Part shown: positions 26,013 to 34,397 of the stretch, one piece after another | Layout of the letters: every line of letters begins with the position of its first letter | Numbering within the stretch: position 1 is the stretch's first letter | Source: Muricoccus roseus | Lineage (GTDB): Bacteria > Pseudomonadota > Alphaproteobacteria > Acetobacterales > Acetobacteraceae | Reading direction: 5' to 3' | NCBI RefSeq assembly: GCF_900141905.1 | Contig: NZ_FQZF01000003.1 | Coordinates: 186,001-250,000, forward strand | Length of the DNA: 64,000 bases | Position numbers and translations under genes: made by a program | Notes under the pieces: generated by a model | Told to the model about the DNA's origin: nothing | Seen by the model: the letters and a program-made list of their open reading frames with translations, nothing else | The model's database searches: none

Positions 26013-27050
26013 ATGACCGCATGGCCCACCGCGACCGGCCGCTACGCGCTGGGCGACCTGCCCGTGCTGAAGGGCGGCACGGTCCCCGAGGCGACGCTGC
26101 ACTGGAAGACGCATGGCACGCTGTCCCCGGCGCGCGACAATGTCATCCTCTACCCCACCAGCTATGGTGCGACGGCGGCGGAGCTGGAATGGCTCATCCG
26201 GCCGGATGGCGTGCTCGACCCGGCGCGCTGGTTCGTCGTGCAGATCGACATGTTCGGCAATGGTGTCTCCACTTCGCCCGCCGATACGCCCGGCTATCCC
26301 TCCCTCGTCACCGCCCATGACAACGTCCATGCCCAGCGCCGCCTGCTGCGGGAGGTGCTCGGGATCGAAGCGCTGCGGGCTGTCTATGGATGGTCCATGG
26401 GGGCGCAGCAGGCCTATCACTGGGCCGCGCTCTTCCCGGAGGCGGTGGAGGCCGTGTTCGTCAATTGCGGCAGCGCGCGCACGGCCGTGCACAACCGGGT
26501 CTTCACCCGGGCGCAGATGGCCATCCTGGAAGCCGCCCCGGAGCATGACGGAAGGGGCGGCTTCTCCGCCCAGCCCGTAGCCGCTCTGCGCGCCTTCGGC
26601 CGCAACTATGCGGGCTATGCGATGAGCCAGGACTTCTACCGCGCCGGCTTGCACATCACGCCGCAGACACCGGACCTGGAAGCCTACCTGGCCGTGTGGG
26701 ACGGGCGCTTCGTCCACAAGAAGGCGGCGAACCTGCTGGCCCAGATGCGCTGCTGGAACGCGGGCGACATCAGCGACAACCCGACCTTCAACGGCGACCT
26801 GCAAGCGGCCCTGCGGGCCATCGAAGCCCGCGTGCTGCTGATGCCCGGCGCCACCGACATCTATTTCCGCGTGGCGGACAACGAGGCGGAGCTGCCGCAT
26901 CTGCGCCGTGCCGAGCTGCGCCCCATTCCCAGCATCTGGGGCCACCGCGCCGGCAACCCAATGGACAATGCGGAGGACACGGCCTTCCTTCGCCGCTGCG
27001 TGGAGGAATGGCTAGGTGTGCAGTCCCGGGGAGTAGTGGTGCATCCTTGA
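26013..27050 (+). CDS. MetX-like alpha/beta-fold hydrolase or acyltransferase
   Basis: 345 residues related to homoserine O-acetyltransferase. It has ARDNVILYPTSYGATAAELEW (oxyanion-hole region), IDMFGNGVSTSP, the nucleophile elbow VYGWSMGAQQAYHWA (Ser about residue 131), and a late Asp/His (MPGATDIYF, IPSIWGHRAGNP). Unlike real MetX it has no MetW partner, and similar proteins are annotated only as hydrolases, so methionine biosynthesis is not claimed. The last 10 or so residues (VQSRGVVVHP) read into sequence that looks like the left end of the following insertion sequence, so the native C-terminus may have been replaced. Confidence 0.8.
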   Translation: MTAWPTATGRYALGDLPVLKGGTVPEATLHWKTHGTLSPARDNVILYPTSYGATAAELEWLIRPDGVLDPARWFVVQIDMFGNGVSTSPADTPGYPSLVTAHDNVHAQRRLLREVLGIEALRAVYGWSMGAQQAYHWAALFPEAVEAVFVNCGSARTAVHNRVFTRAQMAILEAAPEHDGRGGFSAQPVAALRAFGRNYAGYAMSQDFYRAGLHITPQTPDLEAYLAVWDGRFVHKKAANLLAQMRCWNAGDISDNPTFNGDLQAALRAIEARVLLMPGATDIYFRVADNEAELPHLRRAELRPIPSIWGHRAGNPMDNAEDTAFLRRCVEEWLGVQSRGVVVHP

Positions 27051-28085
27051 CCCGCGAGGGGGAGGATGCCCTATGGCAGCAAGTCTTCACGGCTCAGCCC
27101 GAACAACGCCGCCAGTTCGAGCCGAGCTCCAGGCGTCGCAAGCGTCGGGCCGCGCTCTCGCCGCCCAGTACCGCCTGAACCCCAAGACGATCGCGAAATG
27201 GCGGGGGCGCACCGGCACGGCGGACGCGCCGATGGGGCCGCGTCAGGCTCGCAGCACCGGCCTCACCGAGGCCGAGGAAGCCATGATCGTCGAGTTCCGC
27301 CGCCGCACCCTCCTGCCGCTCGACGATGTCATGGAATGCTTGAGGGAGACCATTCCAACGCTGTCCCGGTCCGCCCTGCACCGCTGTGTGGCCCGGCATG
27401 GGATCTCCCGCCTGCCACAGGGAGAGGAGAAGGCCTCCAAACGCGGCCGCTTCGCCGAGACCAAGATCGGCTTCGTTCATATCGATGCCTGCGAACTGCG
27501 CCTCGCCGAGGGCAAGCTGCACATGTTCCTCGCCATCGACCGGGTCACGTAGTTTACCTACGTCGAGTTCCACGACCGCTCGACCATGGCCATCGGGGCG
27601 GCCTTCCTGAGAGGCGTCCTGGCGGCATTCCCTTATCAACTTCGCGCCGTGCTGACGGACAACGGCATCGCCTTCGCCGACGCACCGCGACACCGCAGCG
27701 GGCCGACCGCCCGCTACCGCGGGCATGCCTTCGACCGCGTCTGCTGGGAACACGGCATCGAGCACCGGCTCACCAAGCCCTACCACCCCTGGACCAACGG
27801 TCAGGCCGAGCGGATGAACCGCACGGTCAAGGACGCGACCGTCAAGGCCTTCCACTACCCCGACCTTGCCGCCTTGCAGGCGCACGTCCTGGCCTTCGTT
27901 CGGGCCTACAACTTCGCCAAGCACCTCAAAGCGCTCCGATGGCGAACGCCCTTCCAGGCCGCCTGCGACGCCTGGACCAAGAACCCCGCCATCTTCACCA
28001 TCAACCCGCACCACCTCATCCCGGGACCAAACAACTCCACGCTCGCTGGCACTGCCGCGGTTCCTCTCGCTTAATCGGATCACAT
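27012..28085 (+). mobile_element. IS481-family insertion sequence, approximate limits
   Basis: Carries the transposase remnant. Limits are estimates: the left end probably lies near the end of the MetX-like gene (GGGGAGTAGTGGTGCA at 27028-27043) and the right end near the transposase stop, where the reverse strand reads a loosely similar GGAACCGCGGCAGTGCCA. Target-site duplication not identified. Confidence 0.5.
27073..28074 (+). pseudogene. IS481-family transposase with internal amber codon
   Basis: One reading frame of 333 codons interrupted by TAG at 27550-27552; the frame is otherwise open on both sides. The N-terminal part has a helix-turn-helix (ASGRALAAQYRLNPKTIAKW) and the start of the integrase core (FVHIDACELRLAEGK, first Asp). 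After the stop come VLTDNGIAFAD (second Asp) and TNGQAERMNRTVKDA (catalytic Glu). IS481 proteins usually have a Lys such as RVTKFTYVE at the stop position, so a single A-to-T change (AAG to TAG) explains it. The element should be inactive unless the codon is suppressed. Terminal repeats could not be defined with confidence. Confidence 0.85.
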
Positions 28086-28518
28086 TGCGTGTAGATCACG
28101 TGTCTCGCCGACCCATCCTTTGGACCTTCGATGGCGCTTCGCTTGTGCCTCTCCAGCAAGACCGGCACCTTCTGACTCAGGCCCGACGACCCCGTGAAAC
28201 AATAAAAATCCGCCCCCCCCTCCTGGGGGCTGGTCAGGGGAAAACATCACAGGGGCCAAAGTACGCCGAACTTGGCTGTGTGCCGGCAAGGGTGTCGCGC
28301 GTGAGTATCGCTCTCGCGCTGGTAAACTTAACTTTCGCCGGCCCTGAAGCCGAGCGCATTCTTCGTGTTGAGAGGAAGAGATCCCTGCTCAAGAGGCGCT
28401 CTGGCTTGCTCGGAAACGTACTTTGCCGCTCGCGGTGAGCGAAAGGCCCGCCGCACTCCCCCCAAAGTCGCCGCGGCCGCAATCGGCGTTGTTACGCGAT
28501 TACGACAACGGGCTCAGG
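28075..28518. other. Gene-free stretch, possible mobile-element debris
   Basis: About 440 bp downstream of the insertion sequence with no credible gene. Local base composition is less GC-rich in places (for example GTGAAACAATAAAAATC near 28193), followed by a C-run and GGGG-rich pairing. It looks like leftover transposon or plasmid-type DNA, but no family could be assigned. Confidence 0.4.
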
Positions 28519-28971
28519 TCACGCCGGCCGCAGATGATAGCCACGGCCCAGGTAGTCGAAGCCGTCCAACTCGTTGATGGGGACGTCTGGCCGAGACGGA
28601 GACGCATAGTAAGCGCGGATCTCGGAAATCAGTCCGCTCGCCGGGTCGAAGCGGTACCACTCGTCCCCGCGCAGGGCGGCGTTCTGCTTGCCCTTCCAAT
28701 GCGTCCACTCGATCACGGCCTCGGGCACGCCTTCTGGCCCGCCATCTTCGGACCCGCACAACACGCGCTCGATTGTCCACTGGCTGCCCAGTGTTTCTAC
28801 GCACCACACCCAGCCCTTGGCGATAGCGTCTGCACCGCGCCACGGCGCGCCGGGGAGGCCGGGGGGGAAGTAGTGCACGGCGTCCGGCGTGAAGCAGGAA
28901 ACCAAGGCATCGTAATCGGCCGAGTTGCATGCTTCGAAGTATCGGCGGATCAGGACCTCGCGCTTGTCCAT
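28519..28971 (-). CDS. SnoaL-like / NTF2-fold protein
   Basis: 150 residues forming a single cone-shaped NTF2-like domain: MDKREVLIRRYFEACNSADYDALVSCFTPDAVHYFPPG, then WRGADAIAKGW, VIEWTHWKG and EWYRFDPASGLISEIRAYY. The fold serves polyketide cyclases, isomerases, dehydratases or simple ligand binding. The ATG at 28971 is used because the 44 upstream codons have the composition of an overlapping frame of the RraA-like gene. Only 5 nt separate it from that gene, so both belong to one transcript. Confidence 0.82.
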   Translation of the reverse strand: MDKREVLIRRYFEACNSADYDALVSCFTPDAVHYFPPGLPGAPWRGADAIAKGWVWCVETLGSQWTIERVLCGSEDGGPEGVPEAVIEWTHWKGKQNAALRGDEWYRFDPASGLISEIRAYYASPSRPDVPINELDGFDYLGRGYHLRPA

Positions 28972-28976
28972 GACGA

Positions 28977-29774
28977 TCACTCCGCGGCTTCGGGAGCGGC
29001 CTGGGGCGCGCGGATCCGTGCCGCGTCCTCCGGGCGCGACCCGGCGGCCTGCCAGGTGGCGAAATCGGCACGGGTTTGCTCGGTGGGAGGATACACGCCC
29101 CAAAGCGCCTCCCCGGCCCCGACGCGGAGCGCAAGATACTTCTCCAGCGGGTCGCGTCGTTCACAAGCCTCCAACACCTGGAGTGCGACATGGCGCGGGA
29201 TGACGGTGATGCCGTCCACCTCGCCATGGATGATGTCGCCCGGGTAGACGGCCACGTCCGCGCAGGCGACCGGCACGTTCAGATCGGCGACGTGGTGGTA
29301 GGAGAGGCGCGTGGAAGCTACGACCTCGCGGCAATAGGCCGGCAAGGTCATGCCGGCGATCTCGGAACCGTCGCGGAACGAGCCGTCTGTGATCACGCCG
29401 ACAACGCCGCGCTTCTGCATGCGTGTCAGCAGCATGTTGCCCATCGAGGCGGCACGCGGGTCGTTGCGACTATCGATGACCACGACCTGGTTCGGCCGGG
29501 TGGCTTCCACACCGACCCATTGCAGGTTGTCCTCGTTCGGACGCGGCGTGAGCGTGGCGTAGGTTTCCACGTCCTCGCGGGCCGGGATCATTCGCATCGT
29601 GTAGGCCTCACCGGCGAAGGAGGGCAGGTTCGGGTTCAAAGGCTTCAGCCCGACAAGGAAGCACTGCTTGTAACCGAGCCGGAAGAGCTCCGTCGTGATG
29701 GAGCCGGAGGAGCATCGTGCAAGCCGAGCCAGATGGTCGGGCGTGATCGTTATGGTCTCGGGTTTGGGCGGCAT
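28977..29774 (-). CDS. RraA/HMG-aldolase-family protein
   Basis: 265 residues. The RraA-like fold is shown by SSGSITTELFRLGY, AYTMRMIPAREDV, NQVVVIDSRNDPRAASMGNMLLTRMQKRGVVG (the part after GNM is the substrate/metal loop) and the metal motif TDGSFRDG (Arg-Asp). The relatives are 4-hydroxy-4-methyl-2-oxoglutarate/4-carboxy-4-hydroxy-2-oxoadipate aldolases and oxaloacetate decarboxylases; RNase E inhibition is limited to enterobacterial RraA. A sugar-acid or aromatic catabolic step is likely here. ATG at 29774 gives the standard N-terminus. It is divergent from the IclR-SMP-30 gene. Confidence 0.87.
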   Translation of the reverse strand: MPPKPETITITPDHLARLARCSSGSITTELFRLGYKQCFLVGLKPLNPNLPSFAGEAYTMRMIPAREDVETYATLTPRPNEDNLQWVGVEATRPNQVVVIDSRNDPRAASMGNMLLTRMQKRGVVGVITDGSFRDGSEIAGMTLPAYCREVVASTRLSYHHVADLNVPVACADVAVYPGDIIHGEVDGITVIPRHVALQVLEACERRDPLEKYLALRVGAGEALWGVYPPTEQTRADFATWQAAGSRPEDAARIRAPQAAPEAAE

Positions 29775-29815
29775 GGCGTTGATCCTGTTCCTCTTCGGCG
29801 GACCATGGGCAAGCG

Positions 29816-29837
29816 TCCGCGTGCCGGTCAACGCGGA
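29816..29837. promoter_or_regulatory. Inverted repeat in a divergent promoter region
   Basis: TCCGCG at 29816-29821 and CGCGGA at 29832-29837, 10-nt spacer, in the 104-bp gap between the RraA-like and IclR-SMP-30 genes. Candidate IclR-type operator; weak evidence because short GC palindromes are common here. Confidence 0.3.
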
Positions 29838-29878
29838 AGGGGCTTGCGTTCCGGGCCGGAGGGGGAAAATCTCCCGCC

Positions 29879-31543
29879 ATGTCCCACATTGTGGATCAAG
29901 CGGGGGAGAAGCCCGACGCCCGGACCGAGGGCGCGGCCCTGCTCGACAAGGCCTGTGACGTGCTTGAGGCAATCGCCGCCAGCCGGGGCGGCATCGGGCA
30001 GGCGGAGCTCGCTCTTCAACTCGGCATGTCCCGCACAACGCTGTACCGCATCCTCGGCGCCTTGGTCGCCCGTGGCCTGGTGCGGCAAGACCCTGCGCGC
30101 CGCGTCTATGCTCTCGGCTTTCGCTTGCTGGAGATGGCGCAGAGCCCGGGGCTGGCGAGTGGACCGGTAGGCCCGGATCTCGCGGCCATCGCGGCGCCGG
30201 AGCTGCGCGCATTGCGCGATGCCACTGGAGAGACGGCCTATGTCGCGGTGATGGAGGGACGCGAGGTGCTCTCGCTCGGCAAGTTCGAAGGGGCACACGA
30301 AGTCCGCTCCGCGACCCGGCTGGGTCAGCGCAAGCCATTGCACTGCACCAGCCAGGGCAAGGCCATTCTCGCCTTCCTGCCGGAGGAGGAGCGGGAGGGT
30401 GTCCTGAAGCGTCTGCCTCTGCCAGCACTGACGCCGCACACCATCACCGATCGGCGGCGCTTCGCCACATCACTCCGCATCATTCGCTCGCGGGGCTTCT
30501 CCATCGACGATGAGGAGATCGCGCTTGGCATCCGCTGCGTGGGCGCGCCGATCCTGAATGCGGAGGGAAAGGTGCTGGGGGCGGTAAGCGTCGCGGGCCC
30601 CTCTTTCCGCATGACGCGCGAGCGGGTGGATCTGCTGGGGCCGGAGCTCGCCGCCGCCGGCCGCCGCATCGGCGCCGGGGTGCGCTCGCCCTCCCCCACG
30701 CCGCACGTCTCCTCCATAACGGTCCTGCCAGGGCCCGCGGCATTCTTTGGCCTCGGCCCGCGGAGCTCGGGCCCGGCGCTCTGGTGGGCGGATGCGCTGG
30801 CGCCGGAGCTGCGGCTCCTTTCAGGCGCGGAGGACCGGCGCGTTACACGCTGGGAGGCGCCTATACGCGGCCTGGCAGCCGCCCCGGAGGGCGACGCCCT
30901 GGTGCTGGATGCGACCGGCCACCTGGCCCGTATCGCGCCCGGGGGAAAGGTGCGCCGCGAGTTCTCCTCCCCGACACTTGCGGAGATCCGCGGCTTCCGC
31001 GTGCACCCGGAAGGGACCGTTTGGGGAATCCAGTGGTTGGCCGAGGAAGGAGCAAGCCTGATCGGGCCCATGCAGCTCGACGGAATGCTCGGCCGCAGCT
31101 GGCGCCTTCCGGGCCAGGCCGTGGCCCTAGCCTGGGCGGTGGATGGCGGCGCGCTCTTCGCAGCGGTACCAAGCTCCGGCACCGTCTACAAGCTGGAGCT
31201 GGGTCGCCCCGTGCCCTTGACGCTGGCCCGCCTCCCTGCCGGCGGCGGCCGCCCGGCAGGGCTGGCCACGGACGTGGAGGGCGGCGTGTGGGTGGCGCTG
31301 CAGGACGGATGGAGCGTTGCGCGCCTCTCGCCGGAGGGAGAGGTGGAGCGCGTGCTGCCCCTGCCGGTCCCGCGTCCGACCGATCTGGCCTTCGGTGGGC
31401 AAGGGCTCACGACGCTCTACATCGCCACCGCACGGGACGGGGTGGCACTGGAGACGCTCGCCTCAGCACCACTGTCCGGGCGCCTCCTCGCCGCCTCGCC
31501 AGGGGTCACCGGCGTGGCGGAATCCGAGGCGCGGCTTCTGTGA
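29879..31543 (+). CDS. IclR regulator fused to an SMP-30/gluconolactonase beta-propeller
   Basis: 554 residues with two parts. Residues 1-275 are a full IclR protein: HTH (IGQAELALQLGMSRTTLYRI) and effector domain (AYVAVMEGREVLSLGKF, TSQGKAILAF, IDDEEIALGIRCVGAPIL). Residues about 280-554 are an SMP-30-like propeller (GPALWWADALAPELRLL, VHPEGTVWGIQW, RPAGLATDVEGGVWVAL, VPRPTDLAFGGQGLTTLYIATAR). There is no stop, frameshift or compositional break at the joint, so the fusion seems genuine. SMP-30 proteins are lactonases, so one polypeptide could sense a sugar acid and also hydrolyse its lactone, or the propeller may be an extra ligand sensor. Convergent with a Bug gene 12 bp away. Confidence 0.85.
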   Translation: MSHIVDQAGEKPDARTEGAALLDKACDVLEAIAASRGGIGQAELALQLGMSRTTLYRILGALVARGLVRQDPARRVYALGFRLLEMAQSPGLASGPVGPDLAAIAAPELRALRDATGETAYVAVMEGREVLSLGKFEGAHEVRSATRLGQRKPLHCTSQGKAILAFLPEEEREGVLKRLPLPALTPHTITDRRRFATSLRIIRSRGFSIDDEEIALGIRCVGAPILNAEGKVLGAVSVAGPSFRMTRERVDLLGPELAAAGRRIGAGVRSPSPTPHVSSITVLPGPAAFFGLGPRSSGPALWWADALAPELRLLSGAEDRRVTRWEAPIRGLAAAPEGDALVLDATGHLARIAPGGKVRREFSSPTLAEIRGFRVHPEGTVWGIQWLAEEGASLIGPMQLDGMLGRSWRLPGQAVALAWAVDGGALFAAVPSSGTVYKLELGRPVPLTLARLPAGGGRPAGLATDVEGGVWVALQDGWSVARLSPEGEVERVLPLPVPRPTDLAFGGQGLTTLYIATARDGVALETLASAPLSGRLLAASPGVTGVAESEARLL

Positions 31544-31555
31544 TCCAGCCGGCCT

Positions 31556-32533
31556 CTACTCGGCGGTGATCTTGGAGACCTGTGCTACTTGGCGCCACTT
31601 GGAGACCTCGGAGGCGACAAAGGCGGTGTAGTCTTCCGAGGAGTTGCCTCCGGGCACGAGGCCGAGTGTGGCAAGGCGTTCCTTCAGCGGTCCGTTCACC
31701 GCCTTCGAGACCTCCTGCTGCAGCCGCTGCAGCACGGACCCGGATGTGCCGGCAGGGGCCGAGACGCCGGTCCAGGACACCGCGACCACCTCAGCAAAGC
31801 CAGCCTCGCTGATAGTCGCGACCTGCGGGAACATGGCGCTGCGCTCCGCGCTCGTGACGGCGAGCACGCGCAAGCGCCCCTCCTGCGAATGCGGCAGCAC
31901 AGCATCGGCATTCGTGATCAGCACCGGAACCTGGCCCGCCATGACGTCCGTCAATGCCGCCGCACCGCCACGATAGGGAACGTGCTCGATCTCGAGACCC
32001 GCCTTCTGCTTGAACAGCTCCATGGCCATGTGGCTCGAAGAGCCGATACCCGAGCTGGCGTAGTTGTGCTTGCCCGGTTCGCGCCGCACCATCGCGACGA
32101 GATCGCCCAGTGTGCGAGCGGCGAAGGACGGATGGACCGCGATGGCATTCGGCCCGGAAGCGATCATGGTGACATGGGTGAAGTCGCGCACGGGGTCGTA
32201 GGGCATGGCGCGGTAGAGGGCGGCGTTGATCCCGTGCGAGCCGACGCCGGACAGCAGCAGCGTGTTGCCGTCAGCCGGCGCGCGCAGCACGGAGGCGGAG
32301 CCGACATTGCCGTTTGCGCCCGCCCGGTTCTCCACCACCACGGTAGTCCCCAGTGCCTTGGAGAGTTCCTGCGCCACGAAGCGTCCCATCAGGTCGCTCG
32401 TGCCGCCCGGCGGGAAAGGCACCACGAAGGTGATGAACCGGCCGGGCCAGGCGCCCTGCGCGAGGGCCGGAGCGGCGAGCGCGGCGAGCCCCGCCGCGAG
32501 CGCGCCGCGGCGCGAGATGGTGCTCTTGGTCAC
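31556..32533 (-). CDS. Bug/TctC-family solute-binding receptor
   Basis: 325 residues starting at GTG 32533, supported by GGAGGA 6 nt upstream; the frame extends 8 codons further to an ATG without such a site. The signal peptide (TISRRGALAAGLAALAAPALAQG) is Tat-like. The family motifs ITFVVPFPPGGTSDLMGR and VVVENRAGANGNVGSA are intact. It is the last gene of a minus-strand group with a malate/lactate dehydrogenase and an altronate dehydratase remnant, both damaged. The receptor looks functional but its pathway is broken. Confidence 0.9.
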   Translation of the reverse strand: MTKSTISRRGALAAGLAALAAPALAQGAWPGRFITFVVPFPPGGTSDLMGRFVAQELSKALGTTVVVENRAGANGNVGSASVLRAPADGNTLLLSGVGSHGINAALYRAMPYDPVRDFTHVTMIASGPNAIAVHPSFAARTLGDLVAMVRREPGKHNYASSGIGSSSHMAMELFKQKAGLEIEHVPYRGGAAALTDVMAGQVPVLITNADAVLPHSQEGRLRVLAVTSAERSAMFPQVATISEAGFAEVVAVSWTGVSAPAGTSGSVLQRLQQEVSKAVNGPLKERLATLGLVPGGNSSEDYTAFVASEVSKWRQVAQVSKITAE

Positions 32534-32617
32534 GATGTTTCCTCCGCTGGGCTTCACGGCCCTGAACTCGACGTCAGAGCCTTACACGCGCGCAGCGGCG
32601 GCTTGAACACGCCTGAT

Positions 32618-33664
32618 TCAGACCTTTCCCACCATATGGGAGGGCAGAGGAATGCCGAGGCGCTCCGCCCAGGGCCGCAGCGCCTCGACGGTCTCGGGCC
32701 GTAGCGAGACGCCCTCCGCCATGGCCGTCTCGCGCCGGCGCAGGCCGGCCTCGCCTGGCAGGCGCATGGCGCCGCCGCCCGGGCGGGGCGTGCTCGCCCG
32801 ACAGTTTTTCGCGATGGAGCCGGTCTGCAGGGTGAAAGCCGCGAGCCCAGCGAAGGCGCCGGGATCGGTCACCTGGATGAAGATGGCGTTGACCATGCCC
32901 TTCACCCCGTCGCCCGCCCACGGCCCCACAGGCCCTGGCTCATCGCCTCGGCGTAAAGGGCCCAGCCATAGCCCTTCTGGCCATGGTCGAGACCGCCTGC
33001 CGGCAGCACCGTGCCGCCCGCGTTGGAGAACCGTGGGGTCATCCGTGGCCTCGCCCGAAGCCTCCATCAGCCAGGGCCGCTCGTAGCGCCGCCCCTCCCG
33101 CGCGAGGCGCATTGCCATGTTGTTGGTGGTGACTGAGGCGCTGATGTCGATCAGCACCGGGTCGCCGCCGGTCGGGAATCCTGCCGCGAAGGGCGCGGGC
33201 GAGAGCGCACCGCGCGTGCCGCCAAAGGGCGCCACCGAGGCGACGCCGGGCGCCGAGGACGCCATGGTGACGACGAGGCCGCGGGCGGTGACGCGCTCGA
33301 GATAGGCCGCGAGGCCGCCCATGTGATGCCCGTTGCCGATCGCGGTGCCCACCATGCCGAACCGCGGCGCACGCTCCATGGCCAGGTCGAGCGCCCTGGG
33401 CACCGGCCACGGCCCGGGCAGGCGCCTCCCGCCCCAGGCGACGGTGGCGCCGCGATCCGCGATGACCTCCGGCTCCCCCTCCAGGGTCATGCTGCCGGAG
33501 GCGATCTCGTCGAGGTGGCGCGGCAGCAGGGCGACACCGTGGGTGTCATGGCCCATCCGGTCGGCCTCGATCAGCACCTCGGCGACCGCCGCGGCCTTCT
33601 CCGTTCCCATTCCGGCCGCGCACAGCAGCGCGGCGGCCAAGTCGCGCAATTCCTCAGCCCTCAT
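32618..33664 (-). pseudogene. Malate/L-lactate dehydrogenase family gene with two compensating frameshifts
   Basis: A 348-codon open frame of the Ldh/ureidoglycolate dehydrogenase family (NAD-dependent 2-hydroxyacid oxidation). The N-terminal two thirds is normal (DRMGHDTHGVALLPRHLDEI, GNGHHMGGLAAYLERV, ISASVTTNNMAMRLAREG). Between about 33030 and 32920 the frame reads nonsense (QRGRHGAAGRRSRPW). Another frame there reads the expected FSNAGGTVLPAGGLDHGQKG and YGWALYAEAMSQGL. One base is lost near 33030 and the frame is restored near 32920. About 37 core residues are therefore scrambled and activity is unlikely, unless these are sequencing errors. Its ATG overlaps the altronate dehydratase remnant by 4 nt. 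Confidence 0.75.
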
Positions 33665-34397
33665 GCCATCACGCCAATATGCCACGGGACGAATTCGTTG
33701 GTGCCCATGCCTGAAACCTTGCTCTTCGTGCGCTCGCCGGATGCGTGGCGGAGAAGCTGCCGGAAGATGCGCTCGCCCATTTCGGGCAGCGTCGCCTCAC
33801 CGTCGATGATCACGCCGCAGTTGATGTCCATGTCGTCCCGCATGCGCTCGTACATCGGCGTGTTGGAGGAAAGCTTGATGGTGGGTGCGGGAAGCGAGCC
33901 GAAGCAGGAGTCGCGGCCGGTGGTGAACATAACCATGTTCGCGCCACCCGCGATCTGTCCCGTGGCGGAAACCGGGTCGTAGCCCGGGGTGTCCATGAAG
34001 ACCAGGCCGTGCTGCGTCACCGGCTCGGCATACTGGTACACCTCCATCAGCGGCGATGAGCCGCCCTTCTTCGCCCCGCCCAGCGACTTCTCCAGCACGT
34101 TGTCAGGCCGCCGGCATTGTTGCCGGGACTGACACGGCCGTTGATCTGCGTATTGCGTCCCTCGTTGTAGGTCAGCCACCAGTTCATGCGATCGACGAGC
34201 TTCTGGCCTACCGCGGGCGAGGCGGCGCGGGCGGTCAGCGTGTGCTCCACCCCGAAGATCTCGCATGTCTCAGACAGGATCGCGGTGCCGCCGTGGCGGA
34301 TCAGAATGTCCATGGCCACCCCGAGCGCCGGATTGGCAGAGAGACCCGAAAAACCGTCGGAGCCGCCACACTGCATGCCGATGAGCAGGTGCTCGGC
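33661..34397 (-). pseudogene. Altronate dehydratase (UxaA family), 5'-truncated and frameshifted
   Basis: Carboxy-terminal part of a UxaA-type hydro-lyase (altronate, galactarate or sulfolactate class). The first segment reads LLIGMQCGGSDGFSGLSANP and continues to INGRVSPGNNAGGLT. Near 34100 one base is missing and the frame changes to VLEKSLGGAKKGGSSPL, ending FVPWHIGVMA. The N-terminal portion of a normal protein of nearly 400 residues is absent: the homologous frame begins directly after the tetR stop at 34398, so a deletion joined the two. No promoter or start remains. Non-functional. Confidence 0.85.

Noticed and set aside
26013-27050. Homoserine O-acetyltransferase for methionine synthesis
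   Set aside because: Fold matches but no metW neighbour and sequence fits the generic MetX-like hydrolase group better.
27866-28438. 190-codon plus-strand frame after the insertion sequence
   Set aside because: Begins in a wrong frame of the transposase and continues into non-coding DNA; no recognisable domain.
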